Part shown: positions 1-10,900 of the stretch, piece by piece | Position numbering within the stretch: the first letter of the stretch is position 1 | How the letters are laid out: every line of letters begins with the position of its first letter | NCBI GenBank assembly: GCA_013368445.1 | Contig: JAACJO010000005.1 | Span: 1,302,001-1,366,000 of the forward strand | DNA length: 64,000 nt | Source: Leucocoprinus leucothites | Lineage: Eukaryota > Basidiomycota > Agaricomycetes > Agaricales > Agaricaceae | Direction of reading: 5' to 3' | Program-made: the position numbers and the translations under genes | Notes under the pieces: generated by a model | Seen by the model: only the letters and a program-made list of their open reading frames with translations | The model's database searches: none | Told to the model about the DNA's origin: nothing

Positions 1-1105
1 TGTTGCCGTTCGTGAAGCCGAGGTTGCCCGTCGTGAGGCTGAGCTTCTAGTTGGTGCCCCCGGTGGTGTTGTCCCCTCTCCCGCCACATGCCCTGCCTGT
101 ACTACTGCGGCAACGGCGACCGTTTACGAAACCATCTCTGCACCTGCCGCCACCATCATCAAAGAGATTGTCAAGGAAGACTCACTTACACCTCCCGGCT
201 GGACCGGTGCACGCGCGGAAGAGCTCCTTGAGCGCGAGCTGAAGATCGCTGAGCGTGAACGAGATATTGGTAAACGTGAGGAGAACGTCAACCGTCGTGA
301 ACATGATGCCGCACGTCGCGAGTCTTGGATTATGGAACAGTTGATGTAGGTGACCATTAGTTGGATCGTCGATTTATTGCTGACTTGTTAAAAGCTCTCT
401 CGGCAATGACAACCCTCAAACCGTGGAGGAAGAATATGTCTATGAAGCCCCTGCTCCAAAGCGAAAAGCCCCTAAGGTACCACTGCATCCTACTCGTCGA
501 TCCGATCTTTAGGGCGACGGGGGAACAAGATGAAGACCTCTCTGTACAGTCCGTAGGAATCCCTCCTTGCCCTCAACTTCTACTATCCCTAGTGGGCTAG
601 GGGGACTACGGTATTTGTCCCTTTGTCCCCCTCGTCCTCGTAGACTGTTGATCATGAATGCGGGGTATTTATTCGATCGTGTATCTATTTTGGATTGATC
701 GATCGATGCTCGATCTCGCCTCCTCGTGTGCTGCACACGTGATGAGGATTTTGATTAAGCCTTTACCCTTGGTCACAGTCTACGACCCCCTTGAATTTAT
801 TTTACATTTTTCAATTTCAGCTTGCTGACATAAATCCTTTACCTTTTCAGTATCAACAGCCTTATCTTCCTCCACCGGCCGAAACCATACATGAGACGAT
901 TATCGAGACACAAACTGTCATTGTTCCTTCTCCTGCAAGTACCCGCCATGCTCCCAAACCATCCCCAGTTTCCCCGAGCCAATCCAAGACCGACTCAAGT
1001 CCTCGTACAACAGAAATCGAAATTGTTTCCGAGTACGAGGAGCCTCCTGCACAGACTGTTCCCCGACCTCGTGCCACGAGGCCACCTACCCGGTGGTTTG
1101 GCTGA
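1..1105 (+). CDS. Coiled-coil low-complexity protein, 3' part (5' end outside window)
   Basis: Unrecognised protein whose start lies upstream of the window. The open frame enters at base 2 and reads an Ala/Glu/Arg-rich heptad-like stretch, a Pro/Thr-rich linker and a second charged helix (motifs REAEVARREAEL, ELKIAERERDIGKREENV), so a coiled coil is likely. I place introns at 348-398 (frame continues as MEQLISLGNDNPQ) and at 477-850, unusually long at 374 nt; a second AG at 819-821 is in frame with the last exon and could give a longer exon. The last exon (851-1105) is Pro/Ser-rich and ends in RPPTRWFG. No enzymatic motif, signal peptide or membrane segment is visible. Function unknown. The exon chain is moderately sure because the reading frame and composition carry across both introns. 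Confidence 0.6.
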
Positions 1106-1744
1106 AGGTAGAAGCTTCTTTTTTGGATGGGCGATGTGCTTGATTCCTTCTTTGCTTCTTGTATTTCTGATACCTCACCTCCTTTGCCACACTGCTTTGG
1201 ACAGTTTTGTTCGCCTCGATAATCCTTTTGACATCCTGTTCGCTAACTCCTTACTGCTACGTTACTCATGCACTTACGATTTATTTAACGGATGTTAGAA
1301 GGACAACCTTCTTGATGGATTGGCTTGATTGACGGTTTCGCCTTACGGTAGTCGTAGATAGTGTAGTCTAGTTTAGTGGTACCGTCGAATATACACATAT
1401 CTTACCTCATGGTTTTCGCGTGCGTAGGGTGTTTGTACACCTAGGAAGTATTGGTATGAGGCATTTTTGGGAATATGGTATAGTCTGATTGCTTACTTAT
1501 ATGTATATCAAATGTCTTTGAGGCCTCGAGGCCTGTTTCCTCGTCCTAACCTTCAAGCCGCAGTCTCAATCCTTAATCCGTTGGGTAAATGCGGAAATCA
1601 GTGACTCCCGAAAACAACAAGGCCAAGCTGTGAGCAAAGTTCTCATTCCGTTCGGTCCGTCCGAGTCCGAAGTTGACTCGCGTATCTCTTTTGAGGCCGA
1701 CTAGACGCGTCCAAAGCTTTGGCAGAGTGCAAACACCTGCCTCA
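1106..1744. other. Intergenic, no gene seen
   Basis: Spacer between the stop of the coiled-coil gene and the ATG of the mitochondrial Phe-tRNA synthetase. It should hold the 3' UTR of the former and the promoter of the latter. Frames crossing it are short and lack recognisable motifs. I see no clear TATA box. Confidence 0.5.
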
Positions 1745-3260
1745 ATGCCCCTTAGGACACTCACTCGTCATTGTGCGCAATGCTACAGCAGACTCGCTTG
1801 GATTAGGACATTGTCCTCAGCTTCCTCTCCATCCACCTCCCCGCTCCCTAAAACACTTGAAATCCTAGGCGAACGATACCCCACGGATGATATAACTAAT
1901 GTACCAGCCAGTATAATCTCAAAAATTCCTCTGCGGCTACATACACAACAGCACCACCCTCTCAGCACGCTTCGTGGGCTTATAGAATCTGCTTACCCGG
2001 ACTTTGCTCACCTCTCTTCGTTATCACCGCTCGTTACTCCCTTCCAAAATTTTGATGAACTCTCGTTCCCGGCTGATCATCCTGGACGGTCTGTCACGGA
2101 TAGCTATTACATCAACAGAGATTTGATGTTACGAACACATACCTCCACGCACGAAGTCGAGACCTTTAGGAAGGGAGAGACGAAGTGGTTGCTCACAGCC
2201 GACGTGTACCGACGCGATGAGATTGACGGCTCACATTATCCCGTCTTCCATCAAGTCGAAGGTGCGAGAATCTTTGATGCGAACGCGAATGGGTTGAAGG
2301 AAGTGGAGGAGGACAATGAACGACTGGAAAGGTTGTTGGCGAAGGAGAATATCGTCATTGAGGACATACCGGATGTGTCAAAGACCAATCCTGTACAGGA
2401 GGGTCATGACCCTGTCTTTTCCGAAGCTTTGGCAAGGAATTTGAAGTTGTCATTGAATACTCTCATATTGCGGGTGTTCGGCCAGGCGACAAAGGGGTTG
2501 GTTGGGAATGGTGTAGGGAAAGAAGAACCGTTGAGGGTCAGGTGGATTGAGGCATATTTCCCATTCACTAGTCCCAGTTTTGAGGTGGAGGTTTTATACC
2601 AGGGCAAGTGGCTGGAGATTTTGGGTTGTGGTGTTGTGAGGCAGGCGACGCTCGACACTGCAGGTGAGTTACATTTGTTGAAGGTTGTCAAATCCGACCT
2701 CATGTTCTGCTTAGGTGTTCAAAATAAAATTGGATGGGCCTTTGGATTAGGCTTGGAACGGATTGCCATGGTGTTATTCTCGATACCCGACATCCGATTG
2801 TTCTGGTCGATGGACGAACGTTTCTTGTCGCAATTTGAACAAGGAAAGATAACGAGCTTCAAGCCCTATTCAAAATATCCATCTTGCTTCAAGGATGTTA
2901 GCTTCTGGCTCTCTAAGGATAGCTCTCTCCATGACAATGATTTCTGCGACGTCGTTCGTGATGTTGCCGGTGATCTGGTCGAGGATGTCAAGAAGGTGGG
3001 GTTGCCCCCTGTTTATCCACACCATCGGGGTACTCAGGCATATTCGCAGATTGATCACTTCGTGCATTCCAAGACGAACAGGGAGAGCAACTGCTTCAGG
3101 ATTAATTACAGGTCTATGGATAGGTATATTCAACTCTTTCCTACACATATGAAGTTTCCAACCCTAGCTTTATAGGTCGCTCTCGAATGACGAAGTCAAT
3201 GAGATCCAAGATCAAGTCGTGTCACGGCTGAAGCAACAATTTGCAATCGAAGTGCGATGA
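1745..3260 (+). CDS. MSF1: Phenylalanyl-tRNA synthetase, mitochondrial
   Basis: Charges mitochondrial tRNA-Phe as a monomer. Exons 1745-2663, 2715-3123 and 3176-3260 give 470 residues. The first ATG is at 1745; the frame is open further upstream but only from a TTG. The N-terminus (MPLRTLTRHCAQ..., Arg-rich, no acids) looks like a mitochondrial presequence. Class II motifs follow: HQVEGARIFD, then LGCGVVRQATLDTAG and, after intron 1, IGWAFGLGLERIAMVL (motif 3). The C-terminus has the anticodon-binding fold with FKPYSKYPSCFKDVSFWL and ends INYRSMDRSLSNDEVN...IEVR across intron 2 (3124-3175). Intron 1 (2664-2714) is 51 nt with no stop in frame, so an unspliced model looks intact but carries 17 extra residues just before motif 3. 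Identification is firm. Confidence 0.93.
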
Positions 3261-3452
3261 CGTAGGGAGATATAAAAGGCGAAGATATTAGAGTTGAAAG
3301 TATTGCGTAGAGTTGAGAGTCGTGAATTAGTCGTAACTATATAATTTTGATAGTAATGGCGGCAGCCACTGCAACGAATCTAAAGCGTGCAGTTTGCCAA
3401 TAAACCCGATGGAGGAATCGGCTCCGAGAGTCCGTGAATAGTGAATGAATCA

Positions 3453-4225
3453 TTACGATCTCTCCTGTGCTACACCAACTTGTGCTGCCCGTAGAACCCG
3501 ATCCTTGATTGTATAACCAATTTTCTGGCAGTCTACAACAGTACCAGGCTCCTTACCAGGTATTGGAGCTTGGTAAAGTGCTTCATGGAGATTGGGGTCG
3601 AACTTTTCGCCGGTGGGGTCAAAGGGTTTTACGTGGTATTTGAAGAGGGTTTGGAGAAGCAATCGATGCGTCATCTCTACACCCGTATGGAGATCCTGGA
3701 GGTACTCTGCATGGGATTTTGCAAGTGATTCCGAGGATTCCTTTGAGAGGGCGGCTTGGGGCGTGGCCTTGAGTGCGATGGCAAGAACGTCTACCGTTTC
3801 GAGGAGGTCACTGGCAAACTTTGTGATAGCAAAGTCGCGTGTCTGTTCCTTTTCACGTGCAGAATTCCGCTGCAGGTTGACAAAGTCTGCTTGTAGATAC
3901 CGTAGTCGTCCCTATTCGGAATGGTAAGGATGAAATAGGAAAGTGTACGAGTTTTGGTGCGACTCACTGTTAGGTCGACAACTTCGGCCTCCTTGGCCTT
4001 GAGTTTCTCGGCTATCCCAGTAGACTTGTCTTCGGTCTTTGTATCCTCCTTCTCCTCCTCCTTCTTCTCCTGCTCCGATGCGTCGCTGGCTGACTTATCC
4101 TCCGAGTAATGACGCCTCGATAGATGAGACACAGCAGGGAGTCGACGGGGGACGGTACGCGTCAGAGACCGTGAGGAGATGGCGGCAGTGGAAGCCTTGA
4201 AGGAATTGAAGAGGGCGGAGGACAT
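3453..4225 (-). CDS. MGE1: Mitochondrial GrpE-type nucleotide exchange factor
   Basis: Nucleotide exchange factor for matrix Hsp70, needed for protein import and folding. Exons complement(3968..4225) and complement(3453..3911), with a 56-nt intron between, give 238 residues. The N-terminus is Ser/Arg-rich without acids up to SRRHYS, a typical matrix presequence. A Glu/Lys-rich coiled coil follows, then the GrpE core (GRLRYLQADFVNLQRN, FAITKFASDLLETVD, GVEMTHRLLLQTLFKYHV) and the family ending QKIGYTIKDRVLRAAQVGVA. The gene is divergent from the C1-THF synthase gene, sharing a spacer of about 330 bp. Nothing is missing compared with the family. Confidence 0.94.
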
Positions 4226-4558
4226 GGTGTTGAGTGCGAGTGAAGGCGGAGCGTAGCTTTGCTGTCCGCTTACTTCCGTAAAGCTAACAAAATTTGACCG
4301 AAGAATGCGTGGGAAGATGGCGGGCTCGGGTGCGCGATCCGGCAGAGGCGTTCCGACTCAGCAGCGCAAGGGACCAAAAAAAAAACGGTCGTGTGCTGGC
4401 GAGAAAAGTTTTGCACAATCCAACAGCCGGAGGACCTGAAAAAGCGGGCGTGTTGTCTGCATTTGGGCTCTCTTCTTTCTCAACTCGGTGTAGAACTGTC
4501 ACACCGGCTGGAAATTCGGCCTTCCGCTACCTCTTAAGGTCTAATTTCCGAAATAGTC
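4226..4558. promoter_or_regulatory. Shared spacer of MGE1-like and C1-THF synthase genes
   Basis: The two divergent genes start at 4225 (minus) and 4559 (plus), so both promoters must lie in these 333 bp, assuming no far-upstream leader exons. Frames inside it are short and carry no motif. I could not assign a TATA box or a clear heat-shock element. The role as a two-way promoter is inferred from position only. Confidence 0.45.
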
Positions 4559-7500
4559 ATGCGTGTTGCTTTCAGACGCCTCTTATCTCTCAATCACCTC
4601 CATACCATGGCTGCAGGCCCTGCAAAGATCATAGACGGTACCGCCCTTGCAAAGTGCGCCTTTGAAGCTCTTTCATCCCAATTCAATGCTCATTGCGCTC
4701 GATAGATCAATCCGGCAGGGTGTCGCTGACAGGATCAAGTCCCTGCAGGCCAATTATCCGCGCTTCCAGCCCCAACTTGCCGTCGTGCAAGTGGGCGATC
4801 GTCAGGACTCGTCCACATATATTCGCATGAAATCTAAGGCCGCTGACCAAGTCGGGATCAAGTTTGAACATGTCAAGATTCCTGCTGATGCTGAGGTAGA
4901 AGATATCATTCGCGTCGTCGAGCGATTGAACAACGACGAGAAAATCAGCGGCGTTCTGGTACAACTACCTCTCGGTGACCATATCAAGGCTGATGGTGAG
5001 CGACGCGTAACCGAGGCAATCAGTCCTAACAAAGACGTCGACGGGTAAGTCGTCGCTTCGGCACTCAGTTAACTTTTCAAAATTTAACACATGCTCTCAC
5101 CAGTTTCCACGCCTACAATATCGGTCATTTATCGTCTCGTGCCTCTGAGCCTCTCTTTGCTCCATGTACCCCTACTGGTGTAATAAGACTTCTGGAATCT
5201 ACTGGTGTCCCCCTCGCCGGTGCTCGCGCTGTAATTCTTGGTCGCAGCGATATCGTCGGTAGTCCCGTTGCGTCAATGCTCCGAAACAGAGATGCTACCA
5301 TCACACAGTGCCACAGCAAAACCGGCAATGTCCAGGAAATTGTATGATCTCTCTTCATTTTTTCAGCTCTTGCTTATTGAAATGCCACCAGATTAAATCC
5401 GCTGATGTCGTCGTTGCTGCTATCGGCCAACCTGAGTTTGTTAAGGGATCCTGGCTTAAACCAGGTGCGATCGTCATCGATGTTGGTATCAACTATGTTC
5501 CCGGTAAGAGTTTTTACATTTTACATTTTACCCTGCCAACCACCAATCTAGACGACACCAAGAAAACTGGCCAAAGACTAGTTGGAGACGTCGAGTTTTC
5601 ATCCGCTTCGCAGGTCGCCTCGTATATCACGCCCGTTCCCGGAGGTGTTGGGCCTATGACTGTCGCTCTGCTCATGGAAAATACTCTCAAATCTGCTGAG
5701 CGCCTTTGGGAAGAGGCCCGATCCAGGAAGATCAAGCCTCTCAAACTCAACATACTTGACAAGGTCCCATCGGACATCGAGATTTCCATGGCCCAAACCC
5801 CCAAACCGGTTACCCAATTGGCTGAGGAGATAGGTCTACTTCCTGATGAACTCGAGAGCTATGGCAAGTTCAAGGCCAAGGTTGATCTGAGTGTCCTTGA
5901 TCGGCTTGCTCATCGCAAGGATGCCAAGTATATTGTCGTCTCTGGGTAAATTTAGGCCTATAACCTTATTGCTCCACCGCTTATCAGCGCCCATAGAATT
6001 ACTCCCACTCCTCTAGGTGAAGGCAAATCAACGACTACTATCGGTCTTGCCCAGGCCCTTGGCGCAGAACTCGGCCGCCCTACATTTGCTTGCATCCGGC
6101 AGCCCAGTCAAGGACCAACTTTTGGTATCAAAGGTGGTGCAGCAGGTGGAGGATATAGCCAGGTCATCCCTATGGACGAAGTCAGTTTCTGATGATACAT
6201 TACCTTGACCCGTTCTCATCGACCCATAGTTCAACTTGCATCTCACTGGTGATATCCATGCTGTCACAGCGGCGAACAATCTCCTCGGTTAGTTGGCTTA
6301 AGCGGTCAGTAGTGCATTAATGTTCATGTATTTTTAGCTGCTGCGTTAGATGCACGAATGTTCCATGAAGCTACCCAGAGCGACAAGGTACGATATCTCA
6401 ACAGCTATACTCAATATATTGTAACCTGACTTCCATACAAAGGCATTATATAGCCGATTGGTTCCCGCCAAAAAGGGTAAACGCGAATTCGCGCCTCTCA
6501 TGCTCAAACGTCTGAAGAAGCTCGGCATTGATAAGACCAATCCCGACGACCTGACCCCTGAAGAAATCAACCGCTTCGCTCGCCTTGACGTCGATCAAAG
6601 CACCATCACCTGGAACCGCGTACTTGACACCAATGACCGATTTTTGCGGAAGATCACCATCGGACAGAACCCCACGGAACAGGGACATGTCCGCGAAACG
6701 GGTTTCGATATTGCCGTCGCCAGTGAAGTCATGGCTATTCTTGCCTTGACCACGTCCCTCGAGGACATGAAAGAACGCTTGGGCGCCATGGTTGTTGCCA
6801 CGAGTAAACGCGGTGACGCTATTACTGCCGATGACATTGGAGTTACTGGCGCTCTCGCTGTCTTGATGAAAGATGCCATCAAACCAAATCTCATGCAGAC
6901 CCTCCAGGTATGAGTTAATTCGTTCCAAAGTACATGCGTCCAATCGACCCAACCCTATAGGGAACCCCCGTCTTCGTCCACGCCGGACCTTTCGCCAACA
7001 TTGCCCATGGCAATTCATCTATCCTTGCTGACCGTGTTGCATTAAAACTCGCTGGTACAGAGGAAGGCGACTCGGCAGACCGCGTCGGATATGTCCTTAC
7101 GGAAGGTGGCTTTGGCGCCGATATGGGTATGGAAAAATTCTGCAACATAAAGTGCCGTACGAGTGGACTCAAACCCGACGCCACCGTCATCGTTGCTACG
7201 ACCCGAGCCCTCAAGATGCATGGTGGTGGACCCGACGTCACCCCTGGAAAGCCGCTCGCAGACACCTACACCAAGGAGGATTTGGTCATTCTCAAGGAAG
7301 GATGCAAGAACTTGATCAAGCATATCCAGAACTCTAAGAAGTTCGGTGTGAAGGTCATCGTTGCTATCAATCAATTTGCGTAAGCCCTGCTTACACCTCC
7401 TCAATGGTTTGTATGCTCACATTATTGGCCTAGCACCGATACTGAAGCCGAATTGGCGCTCATCCGCGAGGAATGTCTCGCCGGTGGGGCAGACGGCGCG

Positions 7501-8084
7501 GTTGTTAGCAACCACTGGGCTAAAGGTGGTGCCGGTGCTCGCGCACTGGCCGAGGCCGTCATCGCAATCTGCGAGGGAGAATCTGAATTCAAATTCCTCT
7601 ACGACCTTGACCTTCCCATCGAAGAGAAGATTAGCATAATCGCTAAGGAAATCTACGGTGCTGATGACATTGAACTGTCCGAAGCTGCCAAGGTTCAGGT
7701 CGACACATACACCAGGCAGGGATACAGAAACCTTCCCAGTGAGTGACTACTACACACGTATCTTCTTCCAGTTGACAGGGGCCTGACGACGCGATTATAG
7801 TCTGCATGGCCAAGACCCAGTACTCATTCTCTCATGACCCCAAGCTCAAGAATGTCCCTTCAGGTGAACTGTTGTTTATCGTCGAAAGCAGCTGTCAGTG
7901 ACTAACGATTCTTCTGACACCAGGATTCACTCTCCCCATTCGTTCGGTTCGCTTGTCCGCGGGCGCTGGATTCCTCTATCCCATTTTGGGCGACATGCAA
8001 ACCATGCCCGGATTAGGAACGCGCCCTGGATTCTGGGAAGTCGGTCTAGATCCCGAGACAGGCCGTGTTATTGGGCTTTTCTGA
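4559..8084 (+). CDS. ADE3: Trifunctional C1-tetrahydrofolate synthase
   Basis: Interconverts one-carbon units on tetrahydrofolate: methylene-THF dehydrogenase and methenyl-THF cyclohydrolase at the N-terminus, formyl-THF synthetase at the C-terminus. Twelve introns: 4654-4705, 5045-5103, 5342-5391, 5504-5551, 5946-5996, 6181-6229, 6288-6337, 6388-6442, 6908-6960, 7380-7433, 7739-7800, 7864-7923; 960 residues. Visible motifs: [14 protein letters not shown] and PNKDVDGFHAYNIG in the dehydrogenase part, [16 protein letters not shown] (P-loop) opening the synthetase part, [17 protein letters not shown] after it, and an intact C-terminus ending GRVIGLF. Two in-frame ATGs exist: 4559 adds [16 protein letters not shown], a presequence-like extension, before the cytosolic-type start at 4607 ([11 protein letters not shown]). 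Yeast uses separate genes for the two compartments (ADE3 cytosolic, MIS1 mitochondrial); here one gene may serve both. Confidence 0.94.
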
Positions 8085-8465
8085 TTTCAAGTTCCTCTCA
8101 TTCCACAATTCATGCATACCATTTATCTGATTCGGTCTCTGTGTCCAACATCGACGGTTGACTTGGCATCTCAACATACCTTATCCAGCTGACAACTGTT
8201 CAACCAGGGAGAGAAGGAAGAATTCACACTCATCGGTGGATAGATTCAACTCGAATAGATTCAACTCGCATGCTCGCATTTATCAAGAATAGATTTACCT
8301 CTTAATCTTTGCGACATATTTATCTAGCAACCTCTGTAATTTTTACCTCGCATTAGCTTACGTTCTTATATGTACAACCAGACAACACAATCGCATTCAA
8401 CATTGCTATTCCGATCGTACATGTGAGCGAATACCAGACACCTAAATTACACTTGTCTCGATACT
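8085..8465. other. Convergent intergenic spacer
   Basis: Lies between the 3' ends of the C1-THF synthase gene (plus) and the PNGase A-type gene (minus). It should carry both 3' UTRs. It is T/A-rich; no coding stretch was supported. No poly(A) signal can be fixed with confidence. Confidence 0.5.
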
Positions 8466-10900
8466 TCAGACATTGTCCGGCCCAATGCGTGGAAGCCTGG
8501 GTGTGCTAAAGGTCGTCGAGGATGCTCCTTGGACCACGAGCGGCGACGGCTCGGGGGCAGGAGCAAGGCTGCCAGACTGCTGATCAAGTGTGATGACGTT
8601 AAACTCAGCGTTGACTCGTCTGCTGTAGGTATTTCCAGCATCATCCTTATAATTGAAAACGTTGCTGTTGGTCCCATTACCGACGTTTCCGCCCGTTTGG
8701 AGGTGGAAGAATCCATCTGCGATCGTGTGTCGTTATAAGAATAGTGTTGGCATAAGTGATCCCCGCACCTGCTAACTGGCGGTTATTGATGACGCTTCGG
8801 GCAATGATAGGCATAGGCAGAAGGTCACGGTTGTAAGAGTGATCGAAGCTGGTAAACCCTGCGATGATAAGAATGAGGAATAAGCACAGTAGGAAAGGAA
8901 AAAGAAGCCACGCACAGTCAGTAAAATTGGTGTTGAGATTCGTGAAGTTGATGTTCAATGGGTACGAGAAGCGGTCCCGCACCGCTGCTTGGTTATCATG
9001 ACTCGAGGTGAAAACACCAGAAGCCGTTTGTTGCATGTTCTGTCCACTGCTGTAAGAGACAAATCATGCCCAGTTCCATATGTGAATTTACCTGGATCAA
9101 AGAATTGTTCAGCCATTGCTGAGCACTCGAGTATGCATATTGCTGGGTCCAAGTAACATGCGACGTCTTGTTACCTCCACTGACAATCTCGGACTCGATA
9201 TGAATGCTTCTACTCGCAGAGACGGTAAACCTTAAATCTCCATTTCTGTCCAAACCACCCTCTGATTTCGTCTTTGCAAAGGGCTGATTGTCAACACGCA
9301 ACATTTTACCCGTGGTTGGTTGGCCAGAAGGATCGGTGAAGACCTGGAGATTCCCTGAAACGAACCAGTTTTGGAGTATCGTGTGGTCCGATTCGGCCGA
9401 GACGACATCAATGGTGAAATTGTGCGCCTGCCCGTCTGCCAGGAGGGGAACGAAAGGCGTAACATCGAGGAAGTATGTCGGTAAATCGAGAGCACCAAAT
9501 GAGGTGATAGGTCTGTTCAGTCAAAAGTCAGCGCCACTGTTACCGTTTGACGGACGGATAATGTCGACCGCGTGAAGTTGAATAGATGCCGACCTCCAGC
9601 AGGGAGGCGTGAAGCCACCTGTAAATATTGTCGCATAGGGAAAAACTACGCCTGCCACTTGGCCGTCAATCAAGAGGCGGACCTCACGGAAGGGACCTTG
9701 GCCAAGAGCCAAGCCATCGGGGATATCTGGGAGGAATTGATCGGGGACACTGAAATACTAGAATGAGCCGCATCATTTGAAGTCAGTTATGGAAGTATCC
9801 CAGGGTGAGGGGTGGGTTTAACACACCCAGAACTCTTCCTGTCCGTTTCCAGATGCATATAGTTCAGCATAAACCTCGACGGTATTTTGTGGGAGGGTCA
9901 CGTCGATCTTGACATTAAAGAAGGTCAGTAAAGAGGCGCTTGGGCTCTCTTGGAGCGCTCACAGAGAAACCAGGTGGGACTGAGGCGTCGTTTCCTGTAT
10001 CATTCCTAAGCGTCGATAACGGGACAATGAGATCTGATTGTTGAGCGGGTGGGTGCTTATCAGAAGATGCATAGTAAGTCGCATGAAGTACAGCTGACCA
10101 GACATCAGGTTTATGCCTTAAAGGAAAAATCTACAGTACTCACTAGAGTATACCCCGTCAAGACCTTCTTGAATCAGGTTGTCAAGTTGCAAGATGAAGG
10201 TCCCGGGCTTCGCAAAAAGAGGCATGTATCGGGTGACGTCCTTGATGTATTCCCAAATAATTCCATCACCTCGAGTAGGCTCTGGAGTAGAGGTTCGCCA
10301 TACTACGGGAGGATATGGTTGAATAAGACAATTCCTCCCAGTAGAGATAATAGATCGCACTCTCGACGTTCTGGAAAGTAAAAATCCCGAGTCTGTCAAA
10401 TTGGGTCCCGTTGGATGTTACCGTGAAGTTGAGAGTGATAGCAGCCCAAGAACCAGGAGGCCCACAGTCTGTTGGAGGTCTGTATCGAGGTCAGCTACAC
10501 GCCGGCAAATTACCATATGGACCAAAAAAGGGTGCTCACTCAAGTTGGACGATCTCCGCCCTTTCAAGTGATTCTGTCAATACGACCACGTTCTTTGGCC
10601 TGACAAATAACCCTTACATGCCAAAAGAGAATGCAAAGTCTCTCCTGTCAAAGATATACCGAATTTCAATTAACCATCCGATGCCAACCGGACAAAAGCG
10701 ACCCTTGGGGACACGTACTGTAAAACTTGAATGGTACATTGATTGGCATCATGCGGAACGGGAGGTGGCTGAGCCACTTGGAAATCGACCAGCCTTTGAG
10801 CACGAACACCAATACCACCCCCCTGGAAACCAGCAAACCAAACCGTCTGAACCGCAAGTAACACCCCAAGGATACGTCGAACCAAGAAATATGCCGTCAT
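8466..10900 (-). CDS. Peptide-N4-(N-acetyl-beta-glucosaminyl)asparagine amidase A
   Basis: Acid PNGase A family; related enzymes release N-glycans from glycopeptides, probably outside the cell or in acidic compartments. I assemble 12 exons (complement): 10719-10900, 10618-10644, 10540-10560, 10361-10479, 10144-10302, 9963-10093, 9827-9907, 9594-9757, 9092-9512, 8916-9039, 8769-8858, 8466-8716; 589 residues. The N-terminus (MTAYFLVRRILGVLLAVQTV) is a signal peptide. Family motifs run in order: GTQFDRLGIFTFQNVEIWRT, GIIWEYIKDVTRYMPLFAKP, GPFREVRLLIDGQVAGV, FPYATIFTGG, DVTPFVPLLADG, RFTVSASRSIHIESEIVSG, NITLDQQ-like VITLDQQSGS near the end. Exons 2 and 3 are only 27 and 21 nt; they were set by excluding in-frame stops, giving FSFGMAEIVQLEPPTDCG. 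The far C-terminus (Pro/Ser-rich, no membrane segment) is ordinary. Family call firm; the smallest exons less so. Confidence 0.87.

Noticed and set aside
1673..1744. Extended N-terminus of mitochondrial PheRS
   Set aside because: The longer frame begins with TTG, not ATG; the first real ATG is at 1745 and gives a good presequence.
10600..10617. 18-nt intron in the PNGase A-type gene
   Set aside because: Would remove an in-frame stop and keep the frame, but is far below the intron size seen elsewhere; a 57-nt intron (10561-10617) gives a better fit to family spacing.
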